Source: UBA1858 sp965227695
GTDB lineage: Bacteria > Pseudomonadota > Gammaproteobacteria > UBA4575
Reading direction: 5' to 3'
NCBI GenBank assembly: GCA_965227695.1
Contig: OZ245760.1
Coordinates: forward strand, 2,356,001 to 2,420,000
DNA length: 64,000 nt
Positions within the stretch are counted from its first letter, which is position 1. Every line of letters begins with the position of its first letter. The notes under the pieces are model-generated. The model saw only the letters and a list, made by a program, of their open reading frames with translations, was not told the origin of the DNA and did not search any database. This document shows positions 18,804 through 28,456 of this stretch, in pieces. A program made the position numbers and the translations under genes.

Positions 18804-19718
18804 CTATTCATGCAGCAGAGTCTGTAAGCCTTCTCGCAAGCTCACCTGGGCCTTGAATCCAAGCGCCTGGCGCAGATGATCAACGACGGCCGCAGAATGG
18901 ACAATGTCGCCTTCACGCGCAGCCTCAAAATGCTTTTCAACCTGCCAGCCACATAATTCTTCCAGCACTTCGATCAATTCCAGTAGTGTGACACTATGGC
19001 CGGTGGCGATATTACATACACCATCATAATTTTTCTGTAATGCGGCAAGGTTGGCTGCAGCGACATCCTTGACAAATATGAAATCACGGGTCTGCCGGCC
19101 ATCACCAAAAATTGTCAGGCCCTGCCTGTTCTTAATGCGCTCGACAAACAGTGCGATCACTCCCGCATAGGGAGATCCGGGATCCTGGCGTGGCCCGTAG
19201 ACATTAAAATAGCGCATACCACAGGCGGATATTCCATGCAGTTGATGAAACAATGCGGCATATTGTTCATTGACTTTCTTTTCAAGTCCATATGGAGACT
19301 CAGGGATACATGCCGAGTTTTCAGTCAGTGGCAACTCAGCCGGGTTACCATAGGCCGCGGCTGATGAAGCGTAGACCAGACGTGACACATTGTCTTTGCG
19401 CATTGCCTCAATCACATTGACAAAACCCAGGATATTCTGCTGTGCAGAAAAACCGGCATCTTCTATTGAACTCACGACCGACACCTGTGCCGCCAGGTGT
19501 ATACATTGATCAACACCCTGCATGGCTTTGTTGACATCAGCTTCGCGGGTGATGTCACCTTCGAGAATATGCAGCCCGTCATGGTCGACCGGAAGGTTAT
19601 TTATTGATCCGCTGGAAAAGTTATCCAGCACCCGGACGCGGTGATTTTGACTGAGTAGCAAATCCACGGTGTGTGATCCTATAAACCCTGCTCCGCCGGT
19701 GACAAGTATCGTTGCCAA
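18804..19718 (-). CDS. NAD-dependent sugar-nucleotide epimerase/dehydratase (SDR)
   Basis: The 304-residue extended SDR enzyme has the NAD-binding motif VTGGAGFIGSH (residues 6-16), VYASSAAAYG and the catalytic YGLEK (Y143, K147). It resembles UDP-glucose or UDP-N-acetylglucosamine 4-epimerases (GalE/WbpP type). Such enzymes supply activated sugars for lipopolysaccharide or capsule, but no glycan genes lie nearby, so the substrate is open. It is monocistronic in context, with a 160-bp divergent region before fdxA. Confidence 0.85.
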   Translation of the reverse strand: MATILVTGGAGFIGSHTVDLLLSQNHRVRVLDNFSSGSINNLPVDHDGLHILEGDITREADVNKAMQGVDQCIHLAAQVSVVSSIEDAGFSAQQNILGFVNVIEAMRKDNVSRLVYASSAAAYGNPAELPLTENSACIPESPYGLEKKVNEQYAALFHQLHGISACGMRYFNVYGPRQDPGSPYAGVIALFVERIKNRQGLTIFGDGRQTRDFIFVKDVAAANLAALQKNYDGVCNIATGHSVTLLELIEVLEELCGWQVEKHFEAAREGDIVHSAAVVDHLRQALGFKAQVSLREGLQTLLHE

Positions 19719-19879
19719 AATTTCCTCCTCTAGTGCATATTTGGATATAATTGCGCGTGACTAACGTGTGATCGGCCAGACGATTGACACATCAGTCTAA
19801 CCAATCTAAATGACTGATATATTGAAATCTCTAGCACTTTACACTTAACTGCAATTTAAATGGACCATATGGAGCCAAA

Positions 19880-20203
19880 ATGACCTTTGTCGTAACAGAA
19901 TCCTGCATAAAATGTAAGTACACCGACTGTGTCGAAGTCTGCCCGGTCGACTGCTTTCACGAAGGGCCCAATTTTCTCGTGATAGATCCCGAAGAGTGCA
20001 TAGACTGTGCAATGTGTGAACCTGAATGTCCTGTAGATGCCATCTTGTCCGAAGATGATTTGCCTGAGGACCAGAAAGACTTTCTTGAGATCAACGAAGA
20101 ACTCGCCGCCCAGTGGCCTGTATTAACCGTACGCAAAGATCCTCCGGACGACGCGGCAGAATGGGAAGATGTCAAAGATAAACGCCAATACCTGGATCGT
20201 TGA
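19880..20203 (+). CDS. fdxA: Ferredoxin FdxA, 7Fe-8S type
   Basis: The 107-residue ferredoxin has nine cysteines at about 9, 12, 17, 21, 25, 40, 43, 46 and 50. The first cluster region reads CVEVCPVDCF and the second CIDCAMCEPECPVDAI. The spacing and the acidic C-terminal extension match FdxA-type [3Fe-4S][4Fe-4S] ferredoxins, small soluble electron carriers. It lies only 9 bp before the AddB-like nuclease gene, which also carries an Fe-S motif. Whether they work together is unknown. Confidence 0.96.
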   Translation: MTFVVTESCIKCKYTDCVEVCPVDCFHEGPNFLVIDPEECIDCAMCEPECPVDAILSEDDLPEDQKDFLEINEELAAQWPVLTVRKDPPDDAAEWEDVKDKRQYLDR

Positions 20204-20212
20204 CCGGCACCT

Positions 20213-23113
20213 TTGAGCGCGATCGATTCAACTCCGGCATTACCTTTTGTTCTTGTTGACTTTGCCAGTTCAGCCGGCGATGTGCTCAGTCAGGATATCA
20301 TTGCGCGCGAAAGACATCACCCGGCCAATCTCAGTCAATACGTCATCTGGTGCGAGAACCGCACACAAATCAACAGCATCCGAAAATCTTTAATGAAGGC
20401 GGGCAAACAGGCCGGCCTTCATCAGTTATTGCTTCCCGCCATCCTCACTCTGCAGGACTGGGTCTGGCAACAGGCACCACCATCACAACCCGTACTCAGT
20501 GAAACATCCAGGCAGTGTTTACTGGTTGAGGCACTGCGCAGAAACCCTGCATTATTTCAGACCAATAATACCTGGCCACTGGCAAAAGAACTGGTGAGCC
20601 TGTTTAGCGAATGCACCCAGGCACAGGTCCCCTTACAGGATGGTGAACAGCAGTTACAGGCTATCCTGCAGAAAAGTTATCACTATCCACATATCAATAT
20701 CAGTAATATTTCACGTGAAAGCGAAATCGTATTTCGCCTATGGCAGGCCTATCGTGAGCAGATCCATGCGGGCGGATGGATAGACGCCGATGAATATTAC
20801 TGTCAATGGCTGCTGAATAACGCACATCAATATACACAGCAGGAATTTTTTGTCATCGGTAAACAGCGCATCGGCTTCGCAGAAGCAATGTTTTTTGAAC
20901 AACTGGCAAAGTCAAATAATCTGTCGATATACATTCCAAAAGTATCACCAGACCAGTATGGTACATATCATCACCCATGTTTAAGGTACATCAGGCAAGC
21001 ACCCCCGGTGACCGTTGCGACCAATTCCAGAGAGCAGTCACTGGATATTATTTATGATCGTCGCGCGCCTGTCCGTACCAGGATTGATCAGCTCAAAGCA
21101 GCCTTTCCCGAAAATATTTTCAAACACTGGCTGTCTATTTATCAATCCCACTCCATTGAAAAGCACGTAAAGGCGGTATCTTTACAGGCAAAGAAATGGC
21201 TGATTGACGGCCTGTATCCCATTGCAATTGTTGTCAGTGACCGATTACTTGCCAGACGCATTCGTGCGGTACTGGAACAACAGGGTATACAACCGACCGA
21301 TCTTGGCGGCTGGACACTTTCCACTACCAGTGCCGCCACCTCAATAGAGGTCTTGCTGGATGCAGTGGAGCATAATTTCAAAAAGGACACATTACTGGAT
21401 TTATTAAGCTCACCTTTCTTGCCGCACAACAACACAATCGCTGAACATAAGAATAACGCTTACATAAAACAGGTATTTCAGCTAAAAAAGTTCCTGAAAA
21501 ATCATCGCAACACGGACAGCGATAACCTCGATTCGCTGCACCAACTTGCCATTGGTTATTTTGTCAGCCAGCACTTTGATCACTCTGAAATAAATGCAAT
21601 GTTCAAGCAGTTAAGCACATCGTGTCACTGGCTTAAATCCTGTGGAATATCCGGTGAATTTGAAATAACAAAATTTTCAGGCAACCTGGTTAAAACACTC
21701 AAGACTCTGGGGATGTACCAAACCCTGCACAATGATATGGCCGGAGAACAGTTACTTGGGACGCTCGAAGCTCAATTGCATGAAACCGAGCAGAACAAAA
21801 TAAAAATCAACTGGAAAGAATGGCGGCAATGGTTACGGGATTTATTTGAACATAACTACTTTATCCCGCCCGGTACTGATAAACGTATTACACTTTGTGG
21901 TTTCGAGCACATTGACGATATTTCTTTCAAAGCCGCCATCATTGCCGGCGTGGAAGAGAAGCGCATGACTAATACAACAAGTCAGCGCACGTTCTTTAAT
22001 GAAAAAGTCCGCCATGAATTGCATTTGCCAACCAGCCATGAAAACAATGCCATTAATTTTGTTCGATTTCGCCAGTTATTACAACAATGCAACAAGGTTT
22101 TGCTCAGCGCAGAAATTGATAACCGCGGGGAGCCCCAGGAAATCTGTAGCTGGGTCAAATTACTCAACATATTCAGCCAGCAGTGTTACCAGAACGAACT
22201 GGATAACCCGGAATTAGACAGGCTTATCCAGGATTATGAAACATATCATCAGCAAAATAACTCAATAAGGATTGATAAGACAGATCGACCGCACGTCATC
22301 AGTCCGGCTGAATTGATTCCGCGCCACATCTCCGCAACACAATACCAATCGCTGGTGAATTGTCCTTACCAGTACTTTGCCAAATACATCCTTGGTTTAA
22401 GCGAACAGGAAATATCTGACGATTTTGAAGCTTCTGAATATGGCAGCCTGGTACATCAATGTTTGTATCGCTTCCATTTCAGCGAGACAGACAAGACAAG
22501 GCAGGCATTTAATCACCAACAGTATGACCAACTAATCAAAGAGCTCACTGATTTAAGCACCGGGATTTTCATGAGTTCTCCATACTCAACAATTGTCAAG
22601 CAGGGATGGTGTCAGCGCTGGATCACTAATATCCCTGCATATATTGATTGGGCAATCGAACGCGCCAGAGACTGGCAAACCCTGCACGGTGAATTTTCCA
22701 CTCATTCACCACTGAACGAAAATTTTACATTAAATGGACAGTTAGACCGCGTTGACTCAGACAATAGACACCTTGCAGTCGTGGATTATAAGACAGGTAG
22801 TTCCATACCCTCAAAAAAGAATATATTGTGCGGGGAATCGGTCCAACTGCCTTTTTATGCGCTATTGAACGACAAAATATCACAGGCAGAATTTGTTGAG
22901 CTTGGCAAACAGAATGAAGTCAAATCCAGTGCTTTGCTAAATAACGAACAGTTGTCCGCGCTTAAAACCAAACACAGGTCCAGACTTGAAAGCCTGTTTA
23001 ACGCGCTATTACAAGGAGCCGTATTAACGGCACATGGCGAAGATAGTATATGCCGCATATGCAGTTACGGGGGCTTATGCCGCAAACAACACTGGGTTCA
23101 ATCCGGCCAATAA
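20213..23113 (+). CDS. AddB-like probable DNA repair nuclease with Fe-S motif
   Basis: The 966-residue protein starts with TTG, 9 bp after fdxA. The C-terminal third is a RecB-type PD-(D/E)xK nuclease: LNGQLDRVDSDN at about residue 840, followed by VVDYKTGS. A four-cysteine Fe-S staple is visible, one Cys in SLVNCPYQYF (about residue 717) and three in CRICSYGGLC near the end (CX2CX5C). That arrangement is found in AddB and related repair proteins. The N-terminal part resembles a degenerate helicase fold of the AddB/TIGR03623 kind. The expected AddA-like helicase partner is not adjacent: the next gene is on the opposite strand. Confidence 0.83.
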   Translation: MSAIDSTPALPFVLVDFASSAGDVLSQDIIARERHHPANLSQYVIWCENRTQINSIRKSLMKAGKQAGLHQLLLPAILTLQDWVWQQAPPSQPVLSETSRQCLLVEALRRNPALFQTNNTWPLAKELVSLFSECTQAQVPLQDGEQQLQAILQKSYHYPHINISNISRESEIVFRLWQAYREQIHAGGWIDADEYYCQWLLNNAHQYTQQEFFVIGKQRIGFAEAMFFEQLAKSNNLSIYIPKVSPDQYGTYHHPCLRYIRQAPPVTVATNSREQSLDIIYDRRAPVRTRIDQLKAAFPENIFKHWLSIYQSHSIEKHVKAVSLQAKKWLIDGLYPIAIVVSDRLLARRIRAVLEQQGIQPTDLGGWTLSTTSAATSIEVLLDAVEHNFKKDTLLDLLSSPFLPHNNTIAEHKNNAYIKQVFQLKKFLKNHRNTDSDNLDSLHQLAIGYFVSQHFDHSEINAMFKQLSTSCHWLKSCGISGEFEITKFSGNLVKTLKTLGMYQTLHNDMAGEQLLGTLEAQLHETEQNKIKINWKEWRQWLRDLFEHNYFIPPGTDKRITLCGFEHIDDISFKAAIIAGVEEKRMTNTTSQRTFFNEKVRHELHLPTSHENNAINFVRFRQLLQQCNKVLLSAEIDNRGEPQEICSWVKLLNIFSQQCYQNELDNPELDRLIQDYETYHQQNNSIRIDKTDRPHVISPAELIPRHISATQYQSLVNCPYQYFAKYILGLSEQEISDDFEASEYGSLVHQCLYRFHFSETDKTRQAFNHQQYDQLIKELTDLSTGIFMSSPYSTIVKQGWCQRWITNIPAYIDWAIERARDWQTLHGEFSTHSPLNENFTLNGQLDRVDSDNRHLAVVDYKTGSSIPSKKNILCGESVQLPFYALLNDKISQAEFVELGKQNEVKSSALLNNEQLSALKTKHRSRLESLFNALLQGAVLTAHGEDSICRICSYGGLCRKQHWVQSGQ

Positions 23114-23122
23114 AACGGTCTA

Positions 23123-23329
23123 CTAAGCCAGTGCCAGATGCAGTGCTACCTTGACTGCAATATAAACAAGCACAATAAACAGCAGGGTGAGTAATATACC
23201 AATCACGATAAACTGTGCCGGTTTCCCGTGTGTAAAATCGCGCTGACGTGTTTGTTCTTTTTGCACGCCAAAAAAGCTGGCAAGCACACTTTTGAATACT
23301 TCCCAGGTTGACGGGGTTAAGTCGCTCAT
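23123..23329 (-). CDS. DUF2970 small membrane protein
   Basis: The 68-residue protein has a soluble N-terminus (WEVFKSVLASFFGVQKE), the motif HGKPAQFIVIGI and one hydrophobic membrane segment (GILLTLLFIVLVYIAVKVAL). This matches the DUF2970 family of proteobacterial single-span proteins of unknown function. It is convergent with the AddB-like gene and divergent from mscL. Confidence 0.85.
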   Translation of the reverse strand: MSDLTPSTWEVFKSVLASFFGVQKEQTRQRDFTHGKPAQFIVIGILLTLLFIVLVYIAVKVALHLALA

Positions 23330-23475
23330 GGGTTTATGTTACATCAATATGAAAAGATAATCATCCGGCGTTACGTATAAACACTATGTACATGGGTGCC
23401 CTGGTTAATTAATATACTTGCTGGCCATGTAATCTTGTAGTGCCAAAATAATCAAAATAACAAACGGAGAAATCT

Positions 23476-23874
23476 ATGAGTATGATGAGTGAGTTCAAAG
23501 ACTTTGCCATGCGCGGTAATGTAGTTGACATGGCCGTTGGCATCATCATCGGTGCCGCTTTCGGGAAAATCGTATCGTCATTTGTTTCAGACGTCGTAAT
23601 GCCACCGCTGGGTGTGTTGATTGGAGGCGTCAATTTCACAAACCTGGCAGTAACAATACAGGAGGCCAGCGAAGGTGTGGAAGCAGTCACCATCCGATAT
23701 GGCCAGTTCATTCAGACAGTTTTTGATTTTGTGATTGTCGCATTTGCCATTTTCATTGCCATCAAAGCAATGAACAGTCTGAAGAAAAAGGAAGAAGAAG
23801 CACCCAGTGCACCTCCCGAGCCAAGTGCGGAAGAAAAGCTGCTCACTGAAATACGTGATCTACTGAAAAAATAG
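23476..23874 (+). CDS. mscL: Large-conductance mechanosensitive channel MscL
   Basis: The 132-residue protein has the N-terminal SMMSEFKDFAMRGNVVDMAVG and IIIGAAFGKIVSSFVSDVVMPP of TM1, then TM2 VFDFVIVAFAIFIAIKAMN and a charged C-terminal bundle (EEKLLTEIRDLLKK). MscL is a pentameric emergency valve that opens at high membrane tension after osmotic down-shock. That fits with the compatible-solute operon elsewhere in the window. A strong hairpin follows the gene. Confidence 0.98.
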   Translation: MSMMSEFKDFAMRGNVVDMAVGIIIGAAFGKIVSSFVSDVVMPPLGVLIGGVNFTNLAVTIQEASEGVEAVTIRYGQFIQTVFDFVIVAFAIFIAIKAMNSLKKKEEEAPSAPPEPSAEEKLLTEIRDLLKK

Positions 23875-23882
23875 TGACGCAT

Positions 23883-23911
23883 TCAACCTCCCGCTTAATG
23901 CGGGAGGTTGA
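23883..23911 (+). terminator. Hairpin after mscL, likely terminator
   Basis: A 12-bp perfect stem TCAACCTCCCGC/GCGGGAGGTTGA with loop TTAAT starts 9 bases after the mscL stop. No T-run follows on either strand, so it may act as a weak terminator or as an mRNA 3'-end stabiliser between convergent mscL and prfC. Confidence 0.6.
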
Positions 23912-24019
23912 CACTGCGCGATTTCAATTGTGCGATATAACATAAGTGCATCAGCTGGCATCTTCGCTTGTATTTCTTTATCTGCCAGTAGTTGTGGGAG
24001 GGAGATATACTCACACCTT

Positions 24020-25609
24020 TTAGTTATACACCTGTTCACGCGTGCTTTTAAACTCGATATCCGGCCACTTTTCCATCGTCATATCAAGATTGACCCGTGA
24101 AGAAGCCATGTAGACGAGTTCACCTGCATGATCTTCGGCGACGCCGGAAGATGATTTCTGCTTGATTTTCTCCAGCATCTGCGGATCCTGTGCGTGCAGC
24201 CAACGGGCGGTATAAACATTAACATGCTCAAACTGGCAGTCCACGTTGTATTCTTCCTTCAGACGATGTGCGACCACATCAAACTGCAGCACACCCACTG
24301 CACCCAGAATAAGATCATTATTATGCAGTGGACGAAACAGCTGGGTTGCCCCTTCTTCACACAACTGCATCAGGCCCTTCAGTAGCGCCTTGGTTTTCAA
24401 AGGATCCTTTAACTGCGCTCGGCGAAATAATTCGGGGGCAAAATTAGGAATGCCGGTGAATACAAGTTCCTCTTTTTGCGAGAAAGTATCACCAATACGA
24501 ATTGTTCCATGATTATGCAACCCAATGATATCACCAGGGTAGGCGCGTTCGACATGTCCACGTTCTGAGGAAAAAAAAGTCAGCGCATCGGGCACTTTAA
24601 TATCACGCTGTAACCTGACATGTCGCAACTTGATTCCTTTTTCAAAACTGCCGGAACATACTCGCATGAAAGCAATGCGGTCACGGTGATTGGGGTCCAT
24701 ATTCGCCTGGATCTTGAAGACGAAGCCTGAAAAACTTTGCTCATCTGCGCTGACTGTTCGCTTCAGGCTGGCACGGGGCTGGGGCGGTGGCGCAATTTCA
24801 ACAAATTTGTCTAATAGCTCCTGAACACCAAAATTATTTATCGCCGATCCGAAAAATACCGGAGTGAGTTTTCCTGCAAGAAATTCATCATGATCATAGT
24901 GATGACTTGCACCCACTACCAGGTCAACTTCCTCACGCAGCTCATTCGCGACATCGCCAAGCACTTCGTCAAGTCTTGGGTTATCCAGCCCTTCAATCAC
25001 TTCACCATCAAGCTTTTTCCCTCCATGCGTCGCACCGAACAAATGCACAGAATTATTGAGCAAGTGATAAACGCCCTTGAGAGATTTGCCCATACCGATC
25101 GGCCAGGTAACCGGGGTACATTTAATTTTCAGCACCGACTCGACTTCATCCATCAGCTCAATGGGTTCCCGGCCTTCACGATCCAGCTTGTTAATAAATG
25201 TGACGATGGGGGTATCACGCAATCGACATACCTCCATCAGTTTAATGGTCCGGTCCTCTACCCCCTTGGCACAGTCAATGACCATTAAGGCCGAGTCAAC
25301 CGCGGTCAGCGTTCTGTAAGTATCTTCCGAAAAATCTTCGTGTCCCGGCGTATCAAGCAAATTCACGACACAATCGTTGTAGATAAACTGCATTACCGAG
25401 CTTGTCACCGATATACCACGCTGCTGCTCCAGTGCCATCCAGTCAGAAGTAGCATGACGCGCCGCTTTTCGTCCCTTAACGGTCCCTGCCTGCTGGATCG
25501 CACCACCATACAGAAGGAGCTTTTCGGTAATCGTGGTTTTACCGGCATCGGGGTGCGAAATAATGGCAAACGTACGACGCCGACTGGTTTCTGCCAAGTG
25601 ATCACTCAT
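24020..25609 (-). CDS. prfC: Peptide chain release factor 3
   Basis: The 529-residue translational GTPase removes RF1/RF2 from the ribosome after peptide release. The P-loop ISHPDAGKTTITEKLL is at about residues 17-32, followed by the G3 motif DTPGHEDFSEDT and G4 FINKLDREGREP. The EF-Tu-like domain II and the RF3-specific C-terminal part are intact and the length is normal. It stands alone on the minus strand with a 38-bp gap from rimI. Confidence 0.97.
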   Translation of the reverse strand: MSDHLAETSRRRTFAIISHPDAGKTTITEKLLLYGGAIQQAGTVKGRKAARHATSDWMALEQQRGISVTSSVMQFIYNDCVVNLLDTPGHEDFSEDTYRTLTAVDSALMVIDCAKGVEDRTIKLMEVCRLRDTPIVTFINKLDREGREPIELMDEVESVLKIKCTPVTWPIGMGKSLKGVYHLLNNSVHLFGATHGGKKLDGEVIEGLDNPRLDEVLGDVANELREEVDLVVGASHHYDHDEFLAGKLTPVFFGSAINNFGVQELLDKFVEIAPPPQPRASLKRTVSADEQSFSGFVFKIQANMDPNHRDRIAFMRVCSGSFEKGIKLRHVRLQRDIKVPDALTFFSSERGHVERAYPGDIIGLHNHGTIRIGDTFSQKEELVFTGIPNFAPELFRRAQLKDPLKTKALLKGLMQLCEEGATQLFRPLHNNDLILGAVGVLQFDVVAHRLKEEYNVDCQFEHVNVYTARWLHAQDPQMLEKIKQKSSSGVAEDHAGELVYMASSRVNLDMTMEKWPDIEFKSTREQVYN

Positions 25610-25647
25610 TTATTAAACCAATAGAATTGTGTAATGAATTTGAATTG

Positions 25648-26118
25648 TTATGACTGTAATTCTTTCGCATAAATCACAGCATCTTCTCTGCCATGATTTG
25701 CGGGGTAATAGCCTTTTCGAATACCGACTTCGTTGAAGCCTTCTGATTCATATAATTGTACAGCGTGCCGATTCGAGCGGCGTACTTCCAGAAAAGCGCA
25801 GCTTGCATGCAAACGGCTGGCCTGTTGCAGCACATAGCTTAGCAACTGTCGGCCATAACCATATCCCTGCAGATCCGGATCAATACAAATATTCAGCAGG
25901 TGACATTCCTGTGCTGCATTAATAAAAACAGCATAGCCGGATATTTCGCCGTTCCTTTCAGCCACGTAACAATAATAACCGGCTTTAATACAGTCACGAA
26001 AAATTGCCTTACTCCATGGAAATGGATAGGCACGCACTTCTATGGCCATAATCGCTTTTAGATCACCAGTATTCATTGGACGATAGCTCAATTCAGAATA
26101 GTCAATAACTGCACTCAT
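25648..26118 (-). CDS. rimI: Ribosomal protein S18-alanine N-acetyltransferase
   Basis: From ATG at 26118 the protein has 156 residues. It is a GNAT acetyltransferase with YRPMNTGDLKAIMAIEVRAYPFPWS, the acetyl-CoA loop DPDLQGYGYGRQLL, then FLEVRRSNRHAVQLYESEGFNEVGIRKGYYP, all strongly RimI-like. RimI acetylates the N-terminus of S18. The ATG overlaps the UDG stop by 4 bases (ATGA), which supports this start over one 45 bases further upstream. It is part of a leuA-UDG-rimI string with overlapping ends. Confidence 0.93.
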   Translation of the reverse strand: MSAVIDYSELSYRPMNTGDLKAIMAIEVRAYPFPWSKAIFRDCIKAGYYCYVAERNGEISGYAVFINAAQECHLLNICIDPDLQGYGYGRQLLSYVLQQASRLHASCAFLEVRRSNRHAVQLYESEGFNEVGIRKGYYPANHGREDAVIYAKELQS

Positions 26119-26900
26119 TCCTGTGTCACCATCTGTTGCCTTGCCAGTTTTAAATCCTCCCACACTTTGCGTTTTTCTTTTGGACTGCGTAGCAAATATG
26201 CCGGGTGATATGTCACTACCAGCGGGATCCCATATTTTTCCAGGTGATATAGCTGTCCGCGCATCTTGCCAATAGGAATATCACTGTTTAATAACGATTG
26301 AGCAGCAATTCGCCCCAATACCAGAATTATTTTTGGCTCAAGCAGTTCGATCTGCCGATACAGGTAAGTCTGGCATGCGGTGATTTCTGTCATGTTGGGA
26401 TCACGATTATTCGGAGGACGACATTTTAGTACATTGGTAATAAAAACTTCTTCCCTTGCCAGTCCTATCGCACGCAACATCTGGGTAAGCAACTGACCTG
26501 CCCGCCCGACAAAAGGCTCACCCTGGCGATCTTCATCGGCACCGGGGGCTTCACCGATAACCAGCCAGTCTGCTTTATGGTGACCTTGACCAAATACTGT
26601 TTGTTTGCGTGTTTTATGAAGTTCACACGCCTGGCAGCCACGCACATAAAATTGCAGTTCAGCAAGATCAAGTGTTGATACTTTTTCTGTGTCGACCAGG
26701 TCTTCACGCGCCACGTTCACCGTGGCTTGCGAAGACAGGTCACGATCATGCTCCTGCGCCGGCACGAGCCCATCAGGCGGCTGCAATAGCGAATCCGGCT
26801 GTGCCTCATTGGCCTCACGGAGCCGCCATTGCTTGACTCCCAGTGCATCGAGGTATGCATTCCGCAGCTCACCTGGGTTTGCATGAAAGTCGGCCATCAT
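26115..26900 (-). CDS. Uracil-DNA glycosylase, family 4 (Fe-S)
   Basis: The 261-residue protein has the family 4 motifs GEAPGADEDRQGEPFVGRAGQLL and a C-terminal VVTYHPAYLLRSP. The iron-sulfur cysteines appear in CQACELHKTR and VLKCRPPNNRDPN, with another in ITACQTY. It removes uracil from DNA in base-excision repair. The first 90 residues form a poorly conserved, low-complexity extension as in many proteobacterial members. It overlaps leuA and rimI by 4 bases each. Confidence 0.95.
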   Translation of the reverse strand: MMADFHANPGELRNAYLDALGVKQWRLREANEAQPDSLLQPPDGLVPAQEHDRDLSSQATVNVAREDLVDTEKVSTLDLAELQFYVRGCQACELHKTRKQTVFGQGHHKADWLVIGEAPGADEDRQGEPFVGRAGQLLTQMLRAIGLAREEVFITNVLKCRPPNNRDPNMTEITACQTYLYRQIELLEPKIILVLGRIAAQSLLNSDIPIGKMRGQLYHLEKYGIPLVVTYHPAYLLRSPKEKRKVWEDLKLARQQMVTQE

Positions 26901-28444
26901 ACCTCGCCGTGTTGCGGATGTTTGCGATCCATTGATGAATGAATCTTGTTTAACGCATTAAGATAGGCTTTGACCGAAGCGATAACAATATCAGTGTCAG
27001 CGCCATGACCGTTAACAATACGCCCGTCTTTTTCCAGACGCACCGTGACTTCACCCTGGGCATCCGTTCCGCTGGTGATGCTATTCACGGAATACAACTG
27101 TAATTTTGTCTGGCTGCCGGCAATCACCTCAATCGCCTGGAACGCAGCATCCACGGGGCCGCCGCCGCCAGCATTCGAAGACTTTTGCTCTCCGTCGACG
27201 GTCAGTACCAGGTCTGCATCAGGGACTTTATTCGTGTCCGAGCATACACGCAGTGACACTAATTTATATTTTTCCAGTAAATGCGTGTCTTCATCCGCCA
27301 CCAGAGCAAATAAATCTTCATCAAAAATCTCATGCTTTTTGTCAGCAAGATCTTTAAACGCGGCAAAGGTACGGTTCAGGTCTTCGTCGGAATCAAAATC
27401 AATACCTAAATCATGTAGCCGGGATTTAAACGCATTACGACCGGAATGCTTACCCAGCACCATACGGTTTTCATTCCAGCCGACATCTTCTGCACGCATA
27501 ATTTCGTAGGTTTCGCGCGCTTTAAGCACGCCATCCTGATGAATTCCGGATTCATGCGCAAATGCATTGGCACCCACAATGGCCTTATTGGGTTGTACCG
27601 GGAAACCCGTGACAGTCGACACCAGGCGTGACGCCGGTACAATCTGTGTGGCATCAATGTTCGTATCGCATGGAAATACATCCTGACGGGTTCGCACAGT
27701 CATGACAATTTCTTCCAAGGCTGCATTTCCGGCACGCTCGCCCAAACCATTAATAGTACACTCTACTTGTCTTGCACCCCTGAGAACGGCGGCAAGTGAA
27801 TTAGAAACCGCCAGTCCCAGATCGTTGTGACAGTGCACAGAAAAAACAGCCTTGTCCGCATTGGGGATTCTCTCGATCAGGTTCCCCACCAGATCACCAA
27901 ACTGTTGTGGAATGTTATAGCCGACGGTGTCCGGAATATTAATGGTACGAGCACCCGCATCAATGACTTTTTCAATAATCCGGCACAAAAAATCAAGCTC
28001 TGATCGACCGGCATCCTCTGGAGAAAATTCAATATCATCGGTGTACTGGCGGGCACGTTTGACCGCCGCCACGGCCTGCTCGACCACCTGCGCTGGCTGC
28101 ATTCGCAATTTACGTTCCATATGAATCGGCGATGTCGCAATAAAAGTGTGAATGCGACTCGACCGGGCGGCCTTTAACGCCTCGCCCGCGCGATCAATAT
28201 CGCGGTCAAGCGCACGTGCCAGCCCGCAAACTGTACTTCCTGTAATCGCCGATGCCACGGCTTTGACGGATTCAAAATCCCCGGGGCTGGCAATAGGAAA
28301 CCCTGCCTCAATCACATCGACTTTCATTCTTTCCAGTGACTTGGCGATATGTAACTTTTCATCTTTTGTCATTGACGCGCCGGGGCTTTGCTCACCGTCG
28401 CGCAGCGTGGTATCAAAAATTATTAATTTGTCATTCGCACCCAT
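26897..28444 (-). CDS. leuA: 2-isopropylmalate synthase
   Basis: The 515-residue enzyme condenses acetyl-CoA with 2-oxoisovalerate, the first committed step to leucine. The N-terminus has FDTTLRDGEQSPGASM, the metal site includes SVHCHNDLGLAVSNSLAA, and GLGERAGNAALEEIV is the family signature. The C-terminal LeuA regulatory domain contains the GGGGPVDAAFQAI loop. I chose ATG at 28444 because GGAG lies 6 bases upstream; an in-frame ATG at 28456 lacks this. The neighbours ilvC and ilvN serve the same branched-chain pathway. Confidence 0.97.
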   Translation of the reverse strand: MGANDKLIIFDTTLRDGEQSPGASMTKDEKLHIAKSLERMKVDVIEAGFPIASPGDFESVKAVASAITGSTVCGLARALDRDIDRAGEALKAARSSRIHTFIATSPIHMERKLRMQPAQVVEQAVAAVKRARQYTDDIEFSPEDAGRSELDFLCRIIEKVIDAGARTINIPDTVGYNIPQQFGDLVGNLIERIPNADKAVFSVHCHNDLGLAVSNSLAAVLRGARQVECTINGLGERAGNAALEEIVMTVRTRQDVFPCDTNIDATQIVPASRLVSTVTGFPVQPNKAIVGANAFAHESGIHQDGVLKARETYEIMRAEDVGWNENRMVLGKHSGRNAFKSRLHDLGIDFDSDEDLNRTFAAFKDLADKKHEIFDEDLFALVADEDTHLLEKYKLVSLRVCSDTNKVPDADLVLTVDGEQKSSNAGGGGPVDAAFQAIEVIAGSQTKLQLYSVNSITSGTDAQGEVTVRLEKDGRIVNGHGADTDIVIASVKAYLNALNKIHSSMDRKHPQHGEV

Positions 28445-28456
28445 TTTTTGCTCCAT

